From [Phialemoniopsis] sp. UDSM-2020 (taxonomy: Eukaryota; Ascomycota; Sordariomycetes; Thyridiales; Thyridiaceae), in assembly GCA_018873225.1 (NCBI GenBank), contig JAEILZ010000001.1, forward strand, positions 3,224,001-3,288,000: 64,000 nt of DNA. The letters are read 5' to 3'. Below the pieces are notes generated by a model. It did no database searches. It had not been told where the DNA came from and was given only the letters and a program-made list of their open reading frames with translations. Of this stretch, positions 32,637 through 44,884 are shown in pieces; position 1 is the first letter of the stretch, and each line of letters opens with the position of its first letter. The position numbers and the translations under genes are program-made.

Positions 32637-33808
32637 GTAGTAGGACGTCAGTGAACCCTGCAGGGTCATATAGCCCAGTCCTGCCCAACGTGAACGTGTT
32701 GCTGATAGACGGTCCCGACACAGTTGAGCGGATCATCTTGCGAATGATCAACGAGAAGGCGGCTGGGCCTCCGAGCCGAGGTGCACATATATCGAGACGT
32801 CTTCCGCGTGTGCGACAGAGCAGAGGTCATAGATTCGTTGAAAAGCAAAAAACAAAGGGTTCTGTTCGGCAATAACGGGGGCAAAATTCCAGCAATTGAT
32901 TCCAGGTTCTATAGGGAGGCTTTTCGGGCTTGCTTGACGACACTCAGTCCGGAGTACATTTCATCAGTAGTTTCTATCATGGCAGTGTTATCCCTACAGC
33001 CACGGCTGGAGGGCAATGAAAGTTTTAAATACAACCTTTGCACAGCTCTTGGTGCGTTTGACCATTGCAGTATGAGCTATAGTTCATATCGCGAAAGCAC
33101 TCGACTGCCTCGAGTGTTGAGATGCATTAAGTATGGTGGACATGTGTTGATTGACTAAACGCTAACAAACTGGAAGGTACCGATACATGGAAATCTGGCT
33201 TGGGTACTTGAGTAACTGATCGCTTAGGTACTGTCTGTAGCTGAATGGACCCAAATGCAGCGTACTCTGGAACCGCAAAATGTCCCGTCTGAATCACGTG
33301 ACTATACTCTTCGTTCCTCAGCCGCCCTGCGTTTGTATCGAGGAAAAAGTACGGGCACCACCACCAGTAAGTAGTCTTACCCTTGTCATCACGTTCCTTT
33401 CTTTTGCGCAAAGCGTTCCGCATCCAGAATTCGACGCTGGTCGTATGAGTGGCGAGCACATACGATCCGGACATCTTTGGGTCTTATAGTGCCTCGGTCT
33501 TTTCGCGACTCCGATTCTTCCCCTCCCTCCGATCCAACCTCGCGCGTCGCGCTTTGGTCCAAGATTAGGTATCTCTCACCTATCGCGACCTCAGCCTACG
33601 TCCTCTAGAGGTCAATGACGGCTAGCGCATCCTAGTCCGGCTTTGACAAAGGCCTTCCATGGAACGACTTACCCGATAGAAACGTCAAACACCCGGTGTT
33701 GTGCCTACGAACAAACAACAGCGACACCTGCCTTCTTGGGGGTGTCCGGGGTGGGCACGCTGAATTGGACAAAGGAGGTGACTTGCGTGGGAGGTTGGAG
33801 CCGCCACG
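32637..33808. other. Intergenic between G6PD and MED14
   Basis: 1.17 kb between tandem genes: 3' UTR of G6PD, then the MED14 promoter. A 125-codon frame (32781-33158) has no recognisable domain and I do not call it. An E-box lies at 33293-33301. Confidence 0.5.
33293..33301. promoter_or_regulatory. Cbf1-type E-box upstream of MED14
   Basis: ATCACGTGA, a full RTCACGTG site inside the palindrome TCACGTGA, about 510 bp upstream of the MED14 start. Confidence 0.35.
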
Positions 33809-36800
33809 ATGGAGAACGGCGCTCAGAACGGCATAGCACCCACCAACCACGACAGAGACTTCTCGAGGATCAATGGCGTTAACGGCGCATCGCCTCCCAG
33901 GCGAGAGTCTTCTCCCGAGAAGCAGAAGACGGGAGCGGAGAAGGACCAGTCCAAGCAAGTGGCCATGAACGGCGACGATAGCAGCGCGACGATGAACGCA
34001 CATCGACAAGATGGACTACCCGTCAACGACGGCACTGCGGGGGCACGGACTCGCATGAATGACCTCCCGGACCAGATTCAACACATTACCGACAACTTCA
34101 TACCACTGGGGTTTTTGCTGTCACGGCTTGCGCAAAGGTCTCACAATGCTCTCCAGGAGAAGATTGTAGAGCTGGCCCAGAAGCCCCTGCCGGCTGCGAC
34201 AATGAACGGCACCACCGAAATATTTACTCTCGACAATGACGAGTCGGCTGCAAATCTAGAGAAGAAGAGGACGTTTCTCAACTTCGTGCAGAACGAACAT
34301 AGCAACTGGGTCAAGGCTTTGGTCATAATCGAGTGGAGCAAGAGAGCGGAAGAAGTGAGCAAGTTGATTGACCTCAAGGGATACTTGATGGGTCAGATGC
34401 AGACACACGACAACGCCATGGCCAATATGATGGACTTGAAGAGGAACTTGACCTTTGCTAGACTGCCGAGTCCCGATCTAAAGACTGCTCTTCAGATCCT
34501 GTCAGACGGCGAAGTGCCGTGGTTGTCCGACCTCGACTTCATAGCGCCGCCTCCGATTGATCCTAAGGAGCAGCTCAAGTGGATGGACAACATCAACACC
34601 CTCCTATCCCTACGACTGAATTTGGAGGATCACGATTCCATACCATACTACTTCAGAGACTACTCCATTGCTTCGGGACGGGTTACGTTCAAAGTGAAGG
34701 GCGAATTTGAGGTGGACCTGACCATCGCAGACGAGGACTTTGAGAAGCAGCTATGGTTCCTTGACTTCCGCTTCTGCTTTTCTCCAGCACCAAGCGAGCC
34801 TTCCGAAGCCCTGCGGTCCTTTTTGGAGGGCAAAGTTAACGACGTGCTTGGCTCGGAAGGTTTGCCAGGTTGTTACAAATTCCTTCACGAGTACGTCTTG
34901 ACACACAAGATCAACGAGTTGAAGAGACAAGCTCTTGAGCTACGACGAGGGCGGTGGATTGACACACTCAAGGTTGAGCCCTTGAACCGTGCTCTTGCTA
35001 TTCAGTACTGGGCTTCTAAGCCGCGGGATAACCTGAAAAGCTGGATCATCATCGGTGTGCATAGTGGCAAGACTCCCGGCTATGATGCAGATGAGAGAAC
35101 GACGAGCCGTCTCAGCATAAGATGGTTCAGAGACAATGCGGAGGTCAAGAACGCCGACATACCGTTTGACACCGAGGAGATCTCTACAGAGAGTCTGCTC
35201 AAGGCTGTCATTGCTAGGCATACTGAGCATATACTTACAACGATTCACGACAAATTATCGACCAAAGCCCGTTTTGCAAAGCGGCAGGCAGCCCTGCGTC
35301 TACATATCTCCCGGACAGAGCCAATGGACTCGTTCCTCGAGGTTCAGATGACTTATCAGGACAGAGCTGTTGCGAAGATAGACCCTGTCACGGGCTTATT
35401 CGCGTTGGGACCTCATTCCCGCATTGTCGCCCAAGGCGAGCACCGCCTGAATCTCAGCGCCAAGGACCCCGCCGAGGATGGAGTCAACGCACTTGATGGC
35501 ATAAGATGCCTGTTTGCTACCGAGGAGCTCAATCGGCGCGCAAAGAGTTTTGGATGGATAGCCACGCGCAGCCCCGTCAAGACAGATGCACTGCGATCTA
35601 TAGTGAACACTCGGGAGAACTATCAAGCTGTCTGGTACAGGAGGCAGGATTGGGACCCCCGATGGCACATCATGGTCAGTCTGAGTTTGAGCGGGGACCG
35701 GTGGTGGCTCATGGAATTGTAAGTCCCCCCTTTACCACTTGTCCACCATACGTATTGACAATCCCATCCAGGGTCAACAACCAGTCCGGACCTGTCATAG
35801 GGTTTTATGTGCCTTTACCGCAGAACCCAGCACAGCCTAACCTTCAGGATCCCTTCTTCAGCAACTTCAATATCTTCGTCTCCGGTATCATTTCCCAAAT
35901 CAGCGACATGCGCGACCTCAAGACGAAGCGCATCAAGTTTTTCCAGAGCGCTGTTGACAATCCTTACCTGACGACAAAATCACGCTTCCCCGCGATACAC
36001 GTCAGCTTGACCGAGTTGCTATCGTACAGGACCAACTCTTCAGATCCTCTGGGCAGACATCCATGGGCATTGAACTCCGTCCGGATACTTGTCAAGGGCA
36101 TCGGCGCCGACGTATTTGGCATGCGGGGCGGGAAGTCAAGCATAACGCGCACTACAGGTGTCACTGAGGCCAGACTAATGGTGACTGACCGCAAGAAGTT
36201 CAGCCTTTTACAGGGCAAGGTCGATCATGATGTGGCGTTCAACCATCGTACCGGGGAATTCTGCCTGACATTACGATCTGAAGTCGGGAAATCCGCCATC
36301 GATATGCTCATCACTCGGCTACAGGCTATTGTGCGCCTTGTCGATTTCCTTGACAACATCCAACAAGGCAGTCAAGGCATAGAGTGTGACACTGTCACCT
36401 TACGCCAGGTCGTCTTCACCTACGGTGCTTTAGCGAAAGGCGATGATGCCGCAGCGCCGGCGGCCAAGCGTTGGCGCGTTGTGTTGGACCTTGCCGCCGA
36501 AAACGGCATCCGCATCGAACTGGAGAAGGGCAACCCGCACCTGCGCATCTACGACCTATTGGTCCAAATCGTGAACGATCCAGTCACATTTGGCTATCTT
36601 CCTTCGATGCTCTCCATCACCCTGCCATTGTTGACTATCCTGGACAAGATCGATGACGCATGGAAGCCTATCGACACTAACGGCGAGGGTTCCTTTGCTG
36701 TGTTTCCCCGCTCGGTGAACTGGCTGGGCATCCGTTACAGGCTCCCGTCACCGCAAAATGCCCAGAAACGACAGCTTGATCTCTCCCTGCGTCTGCGTTC

Positions 36801-37164
36801 GCGAGGCTCGACCACCTGGTGGTGTATCGCGCGTAGACCTGTGCCCAACCCCAGCGGTGTCGAAGACGAGTTCGACAAGGCTCTTCGAAAGGTGTGGGAT
36901 GGAAGCGGTACAAGCTGGATTGGCCTCAACTCGGCCGCCGCCGCTCATCCAGAAGGCGGCATTGGACCGCTGCTCGAGGCCGTTGACGAGGCTGTCCGGG
37001 CCCTAGTAGGAACCTCACCGCCACCACCTCCACCCCCACCAGTGGCCGTACAGCCGCAGCAGGCACAGGGAGGCCAGGCACCGAAAAAGCAGCAATCGAG
37101 ACCGAGCAAGGCTGCACATGCGCGCCCCACCGAGATCAAGCCCGACATTGTCGATCTGACTTGA
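33809..37164 (+). CDS. MED14: Mediator complex subunit 14 (Rgr1)
   Basis: Backbone subunit of the Mediator coactivator, linking head, middle and tail modules in the nucleus. Model: exons 33809-35718 and 35772-37164 with a 53-nt intron (GTAAGT...CCAG), 1100 aa, close to the usual size for filamentous fungi. The diagnostic N-terminal Med14 block is FIPLGFLLSRLAQRSHNALQ, at residues ~95-115, followed by VKALVIIEWSKRAEEVSKLIDL, DLKRNLTFARLPSPDLKTAL and YYFRDYSIASGRVTFKV. The first ~85 residues and the C-terminus (Pro8 run, then Gln/Lys-rich tail) are low-complexity and probably disordered. The start is the first ATG of the frame; there are other in-frame Met codons, but this one gives the usual N-terminal extension. 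Confidence 0.94.
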
Positions 37165-37999
37165 GGAGGTTGTCGCTACGGTGTACGAATTATTGGACGG
37201 TTAACTTGCCATGCGATGGGGGCGACTTACTCCCTGCTACGGAATTTTATACTACCACACACCTATACTTATACTAGGAATGGCTCATGGCCAGCGGCGA
37301 GAGGCCTACTGCCGTAGTCAGATGCGTCTGCCGTCGTCCCCATCACACGAAAACGCTGTACGAGCCGGGTCAGATGGAAGGACACAGGGGAGATGCAGAC
37401 AGGCCCTGACTCTTGCATCCTTTGGCCCATCGCCAACTGAGGCTGGACACGGGTCGCATTGTCACGTCGTCACGATACAATGCATTTAGCGGGAGGCACA
37501 GTGTTCCTCCTTTTTTTTTTTTTTTTTATGACTTCAACTTTTCGCCTTGTAAATAAGCACTCAACCGGATTTGCATGGGAGAAGGCGCTATATTGGAAGT
37601 CCAAGGGCGGTCGGACAAGTTCATGATGATACCACTTTTTTGTAACAAAAAAGCCCCCCTTCATAATCACTGGGAAAAAACAAAAGACAAATTACCCAAA
37701 TTTGGCCTGCTTCTGTTGTGATGTGATGTGATAGTAGTACATTTTCATCTGTCTATGCCTTCGAGGAGAAGGTCTCGTATTTATAGGATGCTCTGAGCCA
37801 CTGTATTCCATGGCTCATACTTTTCCATGCCGTTTGATCTATAAGCCCTCACTTTCCATGCCTGTGTACTTAACATGCACTTTGAACTTCGGACATTCAC
37901 AGGGCACACGATTTCGCTTCTCGCCGGGTCGCCCCCTCAATGTCCTTTTATGCTCGACTCCCTAGCCATCAGGGCCAGCCTCTCCTCCTCCGGCGAACC
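37165..37999. other. Convergent 3' intergenic with poly-T tract
   Basis: 835 bp between converging MED14 and HEM14. It contains a T-run near 37511-37527 and a short TGTGA-type repeat near 37716-37731. No gene seen. Confidence 0.55.
37511..37527. repeat. Poly-T homopolymer
   Basis: A run of about 17 T residues between converging genes. Length is uncertain because homopolymers are prone to sequencing error. Confidence 0.8.
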
Positions 38000-40168
38000 T
38001 CATCTACTCTGCTCCTCCTCCTCGGGATACAACGCGTGCGGATTCCCCTGACGGAGCGGCAGCCGATTGGCGCTCAGGATCCGCTCAATGTCCTCGCCGG
38101 CGCGGAACTGGCCGAGCCCCGTGTCGCCGACGTGCGCCATCTTGCTCGTGCCGTGGCTCGTCTGGTACCCCTTGCCGGCGGCGGCCATGGCGACGTCGCG
38201 CGCGGCGCGCAGGCTCGGCAGCACGCCGGGCGGGGTGTAGCTGGGTCCCGCGACGGTGAGCCCGCCGGCGCCGCCGAACCCGCGGTCGAGCTCGCCGAGC
38301 GCGGCGAGCATGCGCGCGCCGTGGCCGACGTGCTGCTGCGGGATGCAGTTCCAGCACAGCTTGGCGTCGCCGTGGACGCCCGGCTCGTCGAAGGGGATGC
38401 CGAGGTGGCGGGCGACGACGGCGCGGGCCATGACGACGGCCTCGTCGCGCGAGGGCCAGCGGTCGCGCGGCAGCCAGTCCCAGTGGTGGCCGCCGAGCAT
38501 GACGGTGAGCTTGGTGCCCGGCACCTCGGCCGGGCCGCCCTGGGGCCCGCGCATGAACTCCTGGTGGTCCGAGTCGAAGATGACGCCGAGGGCGCCCTCC
38601 GGGTTGAGGTCGTACGGCACCGAGGACGGGATGAGGTAGCCGAAGCCGCGGTAGGGGCGGTTGAGGCCAGGCTTGGGGAAGAAGAGGTTGACGAGCATGA
38701 TGGAGACGGCGGTCTCGTCACGAAGCGACGGAAGCTTATTGTCGGTGATGTTGTACAGATCCTTGGCGAGTATGGTCGATATGACCTTGTCGTAGGCTAT
38801 CCCTGTTTTGGACTTGGCTGTCTTGACCTGGAGGCGAGGGTTAGTGACTTAAGGAGCAGGGCAATGAGGCCTGGTGGAATGTATAGATAGCCAGCTTACC
38901 TTGACCTTCCCTGACGGCTCGCTATACGAGACATTGGTCACGGGCTCGCCAAGTCTAAACTTGATCTTGGAGTCGGCCTTGAGTCGTTTGTACATGGAAT
39001 CGGTCAGGGTGCTGAACCCGTCGTTGAAGCCAATAAGGCCAAAGTTCAGACTATTCCTGACCATCTTCCTGTACTCGGCGTCTCGGGTATAGTAAAGGTC
39101 TTCGAATAGATCCAAGTCCTTCTCAAAGACGAGTTTGCCGCGGGTGTTCAGGGTGTCTTTGAGCCACATCGATTGCAGTAGTGACTGGGAGACACTCAGC
39201 TTCCAAATATCACCACCATAGATGCCGTGCATCATCGCGGAGCCCATGTTGTCGATTGGGTCGCGCTGGCCTGTCCGTCTGAGCAAGAAGTTGCCAATCG
39301 ACTCGTCCATAAGAGCACGAGCTCCATCATCTTGCGGCGGGCGCATGCCGTATCCCCTCAAGTAATTCAAGACAGCCATCGGCATGCCCTTGAAGACGGG
39401 TTTCGACATGGCGTCTAGAAGGCCAGTTGCCGCCTGAATCCAGCTCATGACTCCGTCGCTCATCTTTGGGATTTTGAGCTTTACGTTTTCTAGGCGGTCA
39501 GGGTAGTATATGTATTGGTTGGGGAGGCCTTCGTCGCTGCGTGGGATGTTGAACATCTCTGTTTGTAATTCGAGTTCTTGAACCTGCAAGGAAGACGTGC
39601 ACAAGGTCAGGATCATGATGCCTCTTTGACACTCGAATGTCAGAGGACAATGGGAAGGGCAGCTTACCAGCTCGTACAACACCAAGTCATCATAGCGGTT
39701 CGACTTCCCAAGCGCCGGCACTGCCCTGGGTCCTCTCTCGAAGATGCCGGTAACATCAGAGCCACCCTCGCCGGCTGCAGTAAACCGCTTGGAGTCCACC
39801 CACCCACCGAGACGACTGCTCGACTCGTAGACAGTGACCTTGGCCGACGGCAAGAACTTGTTGAGGTAGTATGCCGTCGTCAAGCCGGTCAAGCCGCCGC
39901 CGAGCACGGCGATCTCGCGCGGAGTCTTACCCCCGGACGCATAGCCTCTACGCGCTCCATTGTGGCGCTCGAGTGCCGATTGACTTGTATTGACACGTAT
40001 CGAGAAGCTCAGCCCAGGAAGCCCAGTGCTGCGGGCTGCGAGCGAGCTGGCTTGCCTGGCGGGGAGTCGCAGAGTGGCATGGCGCGCCTGGAGACAGCGC
40101 GTGCTGGTGCCGTACATCCTGAGCAGGGCCAAGACAGCTCTGTCCTGGAGTCTGGGCGGCATGGCCAT
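38000..40168 (-). CDS. HEM14: Protoporphyrinogen oxidase, mitochondrial
   Basis: Penultimate heme-synthesis step: oxidises protoporphyrinogen IX to protoporphyrin IX with FAD and O2, at the inner mitochondrial membrane. Model: exons 40168-39668, 39583-38900 and 38827-38000, 670 aa. An Arg/Ala/Ser-rich presequence with few acidic residues covers about the first 75 residues. It is followed by the FAD dinucleotide fold AVLGGGLTGLTTAYYL (88-103) and VYESSSRLGGWVDS. IFERGPRAV, the conserved segment of HemY-type enzymes, and the C-terminal FAD-binding region (HVGHGARMLAALGELDRGFGGAGG, LTVAGPSYTPPGVLPSLRAARDVA) are present. It is longer than the yeast enzyme because of the presequence and a GC-rich C-terminal extension. 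The opposite strand of the GC-rich last exon is open by composition only. Confidence 0.93.
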
Positions 40169-40869
40169 GTTGCAATGGCCTTTGAGGCAGCCGCAGTTGC
40201 TTCACGACCTCAATTGAGTCCAACAGAAGGAAGTGAAGCTTTTCATTCGATTGCACAATGTGAATGCATACATAGTAACCTTCAGAAGCTACGGTGGGCA
40301 CATATTACAACTACAATAGATGGGGAAATTTGCCGATGGCGCCACAATTGACCCTGCAGTGAGTGCATAGGTACTTCTTACCCCACAGAACGAGCGAGCT
40401 TGAGCTTGAGTGGATCAGCCCATTCTTCTTTCTGCGTACAATCTTCACACATAGCATATAACATGGGGAACCGGGGTTTGTTTGTTTGTTTGAAGAAGAG
40501 AGAGCCGACGACTTGTAGTGTATATTACGTCGTCAGCCTCGAGTAATCGACCTTCTTTTTGGGTCAAGACGGGCATTTTATGCCCTGATAATTCAGATCT
40601 TCTATAAGTCACCGCGCCACCCTGAGAAAGGTCACTCAGTGGCTTTTCTCATCAACACCCCCTTTTCCATCAACGCCATGCATCCTCACCCATCCTCATG
40701 GGTGAGTGAAATAGACCTATCCGGCCGTGACAAAAATTGATATCATACAGGACTCAGAATACCTCCTTCGTAGCCAACCACATGCATCGCCTGGAACGAT
40801 CCTTCTGCTTCTCCCAGCCTCTGTGTAACAGGCCTGCCTTTCCGTTCACACATTGAACATGCGCGCTGC
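40169..40869. other. Intergenic between HEM14 and NAB2
   Basis: 701 bp. HEM14's promoter lies on the left and the NAB2 3' UTR on the right. It contains a (GTTT)n microsatellite near 40476-40492. No gene recognised. Confidence 0.55.
40476..40492. repeat. (GTTT)4 microsatellite
   Basis: Four GTTT units upstream of HEM14. Simple repeat, no function inferred. Confidence 0.8.
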
Positions 40870-42426
40870 CTAAGCGATCGCATCCTGAGAGGCCTGGTTC
40901 TCGCCCATGGCGTTATCCTGATCAGGAATGATGCTCTCCTCGGGAGCATTCTCGTCAACAAACTTGCGGTCGCTGACGTGGCTCTTGGCGCCGTCGGCCG
41001 TCCAGACCTTATCCTGGAACGTGCCTCGCTGGCCATCCGCATGCTTGAACGAGCAGTATCGGTTGGTGCAAGGGTTGAATTTGCACATAGTCTGGACGTG
41101 GGTGAATTTGCAGCCCTCGACGGAGCAATCAGCGCCGTTGCGGCACAGTGGCATGCTGGGGTGGCGGAAAGGACATCGTGGGTTGGTGCAGTTCGGGTAG
41201 AACTTGCAGTCCTGTTCACCCTGGTGGGCCGTTCTGGTAGCCGGAGAAGGATGTCGGCCGACGCACTTGCGGTTCTTGCAAGCAGCACCAAAGCTGCAGA
41301 TGTCCTTAACATCGACGGTGGTACCCGGGGGAGCGGCAGGTGACTGGTGAGCAAATTTGCACTCCTTGTTAGTGCAGTGCAAGTTGTACTTGCAGACAGA
41401 CTCATCGGGGTTGGCCGGCTCGCGCTTCTCGCCACCCATATCGACGTCCTCGCCGTCTGCGGGCTTGTTCTGGTGGTGCTGACCATTCTGCTGGTAGCCG
41501 CCCCGGAAGTTGTGCTTGTTGGGGTTCCGAATGCGCTCGTTGAGCGGCCGGCCATTCTGCCGGAAGTTTCCGCCGCCTTGCTGCATCATCTGCTGTTGCA
41601 TCTGCTGCTGCATCTGCTGCATCATCCGGGACTGTTGTTCGAGCATCGCGTACATGTCGACGGCCTGAGGTGACTGAGCTCCGCCCATCATATTCCATTG
41701 AGGGTTCATGCCGTTCATTCCGGGTCCACCGGAGCCCATGCCCATCGCCATACCGTGAGCGATGTTCGCTGCTCTGCCGTTGGGATTGCGAGGCTGCCGG
41801 CCGACCCCCATCCTCGGTCCGCTAGGTGGGGTCTTGTGGGAGTTGATTCCAGCCTGACCGCGGACACGGTGGAGCGAAGAGTCGGAGCCTCGATCCAGAG
41901 CTCGGTTTATTTGACCCATCATTCGCTTCTCACGGTTGCCGCGGAAGTTGTTGTTGTTGTTTCGCATCGCTTTGGGGCCAGTCGGACTGGAGACGGAGGT
42001 TAGCTGCGGGTTTGGGAGAAAGGGTAGTTGATGTGCAACATACGCATTCAGATCACCAGGACCTGTAGACTCGACGCTCATCTCCATATCATCGTCGCCG
42101 GCGGAAGCGCCAGCTTGTGATGTCATGATGGGATCGGCTTGACCACCATTCAGCCTGGCGTTCTGGACATCAATCTGCTCAAACAGCCACCGCGCAAAAT
42201 CCCGCGCACCGGGATCATCGGGACCCAAGTTAAGGAGATCTCCTGACAGTTCCGCGGCGATCTCATCTTGCGTCTTTCCGTTGACTAGCATGAGGATGAT
42301 GTACTCGGACATGGCTGCATCGTTGTTGGAGTCGCCGGAGCCCCAGCCGGCTTCGACGAGCTTGGGCTGGATCTCATTGTTCAACGCCTCCGCAAGGGGA
42401 GTGTTGAGTGCGATCTCGACAGGCAT
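40870..42426 (-). CDS. NAB2: Nuclear poly(A)-binding CCCH zinc-finger protein, Nab2/ZC3H14 type
   Basis: Binds poly(A) tails in the nucleus, limiting tail length and coupling polyadenylation to mRNA export. Single 518-aa exon. Residues 1-95 form the N-terminal helical (PWI-like) domain seen in Nab2 (LVEAGWGSGDSNNDAAMSEY, LMLVNGKTQDEIAAELSGDL). A Met/Gln-rich segment lies near 260-290. Five zinc fingers of the C-x4/5-C-x4-C-x3-H type fall between about 344 and 457: CKYNLHCTNKECKFAH, CSFGAACKNRKCVGRH, CKFYPNCTNPRCPFRH, CRNGADCSVEGCKFTH and CKFNPCTNRYCSFKH. Yeast Nab2 has seven fingers, so the array here is shorter; its closeness to the C-terminus fits the family. No RGG-rich domain comparable to yeast is present. 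Confidence 0.92.
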   Translation of the reverse strand: MPVEIALNTPLAEALNNEIQPKLVEAGWGSGDSNNDAAMSEYIILMLVNGKTQDEIAAELSGDLLNLGPDDPGARDFARWLFEQIDVQNARLNGGQADPIMTSQAGASAGDDDMEMSVESTGPGDLNAYVAHQLPFLPNPQLTSVSSPTGPKAMRNNNNNFRGNREKRMMGQINRALDRGSDSSLHRVRGQAGINSHKTPPSGPRMGVGRQPRNPNGRAANIAHGMAMGMGSGGPGMNGMNPQWNMMGGAQSPQAVDMYAMLEQQSRMMQQMQQQMQQQMMQQGGGNFRQNGRPLNERIRNPNKHNFRGGYQQNGQHHQNKPADGEDVDMGGEKREPANPDESVCKYNLHCTNKECKFAHQSPAAPPGTTVDVKDICSFGAACKNRKCVGRHPSPATRTAHQGEQDCKFYPNCTNPRCPFRHPSMPLCRNGADCSVEGCKFTHVQTMCKFNPCTNRYCSFKHADGQRGTFQDKVWTADGAKSHVSDRKFVDENAPEESIIPDQDNAMGENQASQDAIA

Positions 42427-42798
42427 AATGCGTGAGATGGCCTCGGGTGAGGCTGGCGAAGAAGTGAGGGAAGCGCTCTGGTCGTCGTATCAAACTGAGA
42501 TATAGGTGAGACTCGGCTGGCACGCGATGAACACAAGATGGGAATGTGACGGCTGAGAGTGAGCGACGGATCGAGAGAAAAAGGGAAGGCGAAAGCCAAA
42601 TATACGGGAGGGTAGTCGTGTTGCTTTGGTGGGTGTTTGAGAACAGAGCGTCTCAAAGACTCGAGGACGAGAAAGAAGTTGGTGTGATTGTTCGAGGGTC
42701 TTTGTGACGTTTGGGGAAACTTTTGATCTTGATTAGCCATGACAACAGCGTGACGGGGCGCGCGCCTCACAGGGGAAAAAGCAAAGCAGCTGGCTGTG

Positions 42799-42828
42799 AT
42801 TGGCCCACCCACCGGTACTCTCACGTGA
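42799..42828. promoter_or_regulatory. CCAAT box and TCACGTGA E-box upstream of NAB2
   Basis: ATTGG at 42799-42803 reads CCAATCA on the NAB2 strand, the core bound by the HAP/CBF complex. TCACGTGA follows at 42821-42828. Both are about 375-400 bp upstream of the NAB2 start. Assignment to NAB2 rather than the distant GH20 gene is by proximity. Confidence 0.45.
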
Positions 42829-44732
42829 TATAGCTTTGATAATATATAGCGCCACACAGTAATGTGGCGTCGGCGATAAGGATAAGCAGGCATTCCAGGC
42901 TGTGCTCCTGTCAGTGCTCTGGTTTTCACTTTACATCCACTGAATTCCATCGACAGTAGTGAACTGAGGTACTGTAGATTAGTCAACCTGCTGCTGGCGG
43001 TAGGTACCTTAACGACAACTACCACAACATTCGGAAAGTTTCCATTCGCTTGCCTGTGCAGAGCAGGAATCTCTATACTCTGGCCAAGACTATCCATCTA
43101 TTTTCTGATGCACCTTTACCTACCAATAAGTGGCTTGACATGTGCACCGTGTCGTGCTCGCAGGGATAGTCTTTGCTCGGAAGCACGCACCCAATCTGGC
43201 ATTAACCTATTCCAGACAGCGGCATTCAGGAATGTTTATGCCCTCGCCTAACGAGTCAAAACCAACGCCTAGACCCATCATCAACAAGTACTTAGTATCC
43301 TTGTGTGCAGAGTGCAGAGAAAGCACCAAAGATAGGTCCTTTTGTTCGTGATGGTCCGATGAAGAAGATCTTGGTGAATTGCTACGCCTGTCCCCTGCAG
43401 AAGCTCATCCTTCTATCAGCACTACCAAGGTCTCCTCCCACTAATAATGGGCTCCCTTCTAACCAGCTGCAGTAGGTGATTGACCAACAAAGCTAATCAT
43501 AGTGACAGGGGACTTTGTATGTACGTACGTACAAGTAGTTCTTTCAACCTTTTTATCTTGAACTGTACTAGTGGCTCTGTGATGCTATTTCTTTCTTGTT
43601 ACACTCTTGTTGTGTGAGGCGCAACTTGGCCCACGAGACAAACGTTCCATAGCGTCGTGACCTGGCCCAGCCAGCTTGGTGCTTCATTCATGCTGTCTAT
43701 CGGGTCACAACCAGGTCGTGCAACGTCAGCCTCCAGCATTTGGGGCCTCTCAAAGCCTGCAGTCGCCCGGTATCACCGGGTCATCATCGCTCCATGGCGG
43801 ATGGCGGCATTGGCAACGGCACAGCATACACAGCATAGCATAGCATCCAATCTTGCATGTCGTGCTTGGTCAGTGCCATGCCAGCAACCGATCCCACAGT
43901 CTATCTCCACGGTCCCGTCTTGAGCAACCGGAACCGCGACGAGGTCAGGCGTGGCTAGAATCAGCCCTGCCCCGGCGATCTTCATTTACATACAACTCCT
44001 ACTGGATAAACCCGCAAATAGCTGTTCAAGGGTGTTTAATCTGACAGAGTGACAGGGCAGAGCTCTCAAGAAGAAGCAGGATTAAATATCCTGTCGACTT
44101 CGCCTCTTGTATCTCCAACCAGCCTGCCTACCTGGTCTTGCTTTGCTTTTTCCCTTTTCCCTCCCTCCCTGCCCTCCTCACCTTGCCCATCCCGGGATCC
44201 TGTCTCTCCTCGAGCTCTCTCAAAAGGAACACACGCATCGGCCAAGTCAAATTCAAAAAGTCAACCCCGCATTTGCCCAGTCCATCTCATCAATCCGATC
44301 CAGTCCAACGGTCGGGACGGGCCTTTTCGACCAACACACACACGACAGCCCGCGAGCCACTCCATCCCATCACCTGGGGCTAGCCTTCTGACGTAACGTT
44401 GCGCCAGTTGAGCCAGCATCCCTTGAGATTTGGATCTGCTGCTTCATTATCTCATCGTTCGAAAGGGATCCGACCAAGGCTGTGATTTGGGCCCGTGACT
44501 CCCTTTTTCCCAGCCAATTTTAAAGTTGGTCTGGGTCAAGGTAGCAATTGGTTCCCATCCCCGAGCTGTGGCCTAATCGCCCTGTCAGGCCTAAGACCTT
44601 GGGTCACGAATCGTGCATGGCGTAGTGGCAGTGAACCATTCCACGCACTACAAGTCAGCTTATGCACCCCACGAATCGCTCAGATTCATGCTCACCCCAG
44701 CTTGAGCCTCGACCAGCCAGTCGTCTAGACAT

Positions 44733-44739
44733 ATAAACT
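44733..44739 (+). promoter_or_regulatory. Candidate TATA box of the GH20 gene
   Basis: ATATAAA-type element about 150 bp upstream of the start codon, followed by a T/C-rich stretch. Position and orientation fit an inducible secreted-enzyme gene. Confidence 0.4.
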
Positions 44740-44884
44740 TTGCGCCGTTCCCCAATTCCTGAGCGAGGATCCAGGTCCAGGTCGAATTCAATTACGTCGT
44801 TTGAGATCTTTTTTCTCCCCTTAATTCTCCGCCCGTTTGTGTGTGTGTCGGGGTCTCTTGTAAGAGCCACAGCACACTTACACC

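Larger units (their letters stand above)
42427..44884. other. Divergent intergenic between NAB2 and GH20
   Basis: 2.46 kb with both promoters. It includes a CCAAT box (ATTGG at 42799-42803), a TCACGTGA E-box (42821-42828), a (GCATA)n run near 43832-43846, a long pyrimidine tract at about 44140-44220 and a TATA box near the GH20 start. A 238-codon minus frame reaching 43097 has no domain and overlaps the NAB2 start in another frame. Confidence 0.5.

Noticed and set aside
32781..33158. 125-aa plus-strand frame just after G6PD
   Set aside because: Lies in the likely 3' UTR; no recognisable content.
37940..38890. 316-aa plus-strand frame antisense to HEM14
   Set aside because: Mirror of the GC-rich last HEM14 exon; Ala/Arg/Val/Gly-rich without domain structure.
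42381..43097. 238-aa minus-strand frame overlapping the NAB2 start
   Set aside because: Ser/Arg/Pro/Leu-rich with no domain; it covers the NAB2 promoter and leader, and NAB2 in another frame is clearly the real gene.
44605..44700. tRNA-like A-box (TGGCGTAGTGGCAG)
   Set aside because: No matching B-box or cloverleaf downstream.
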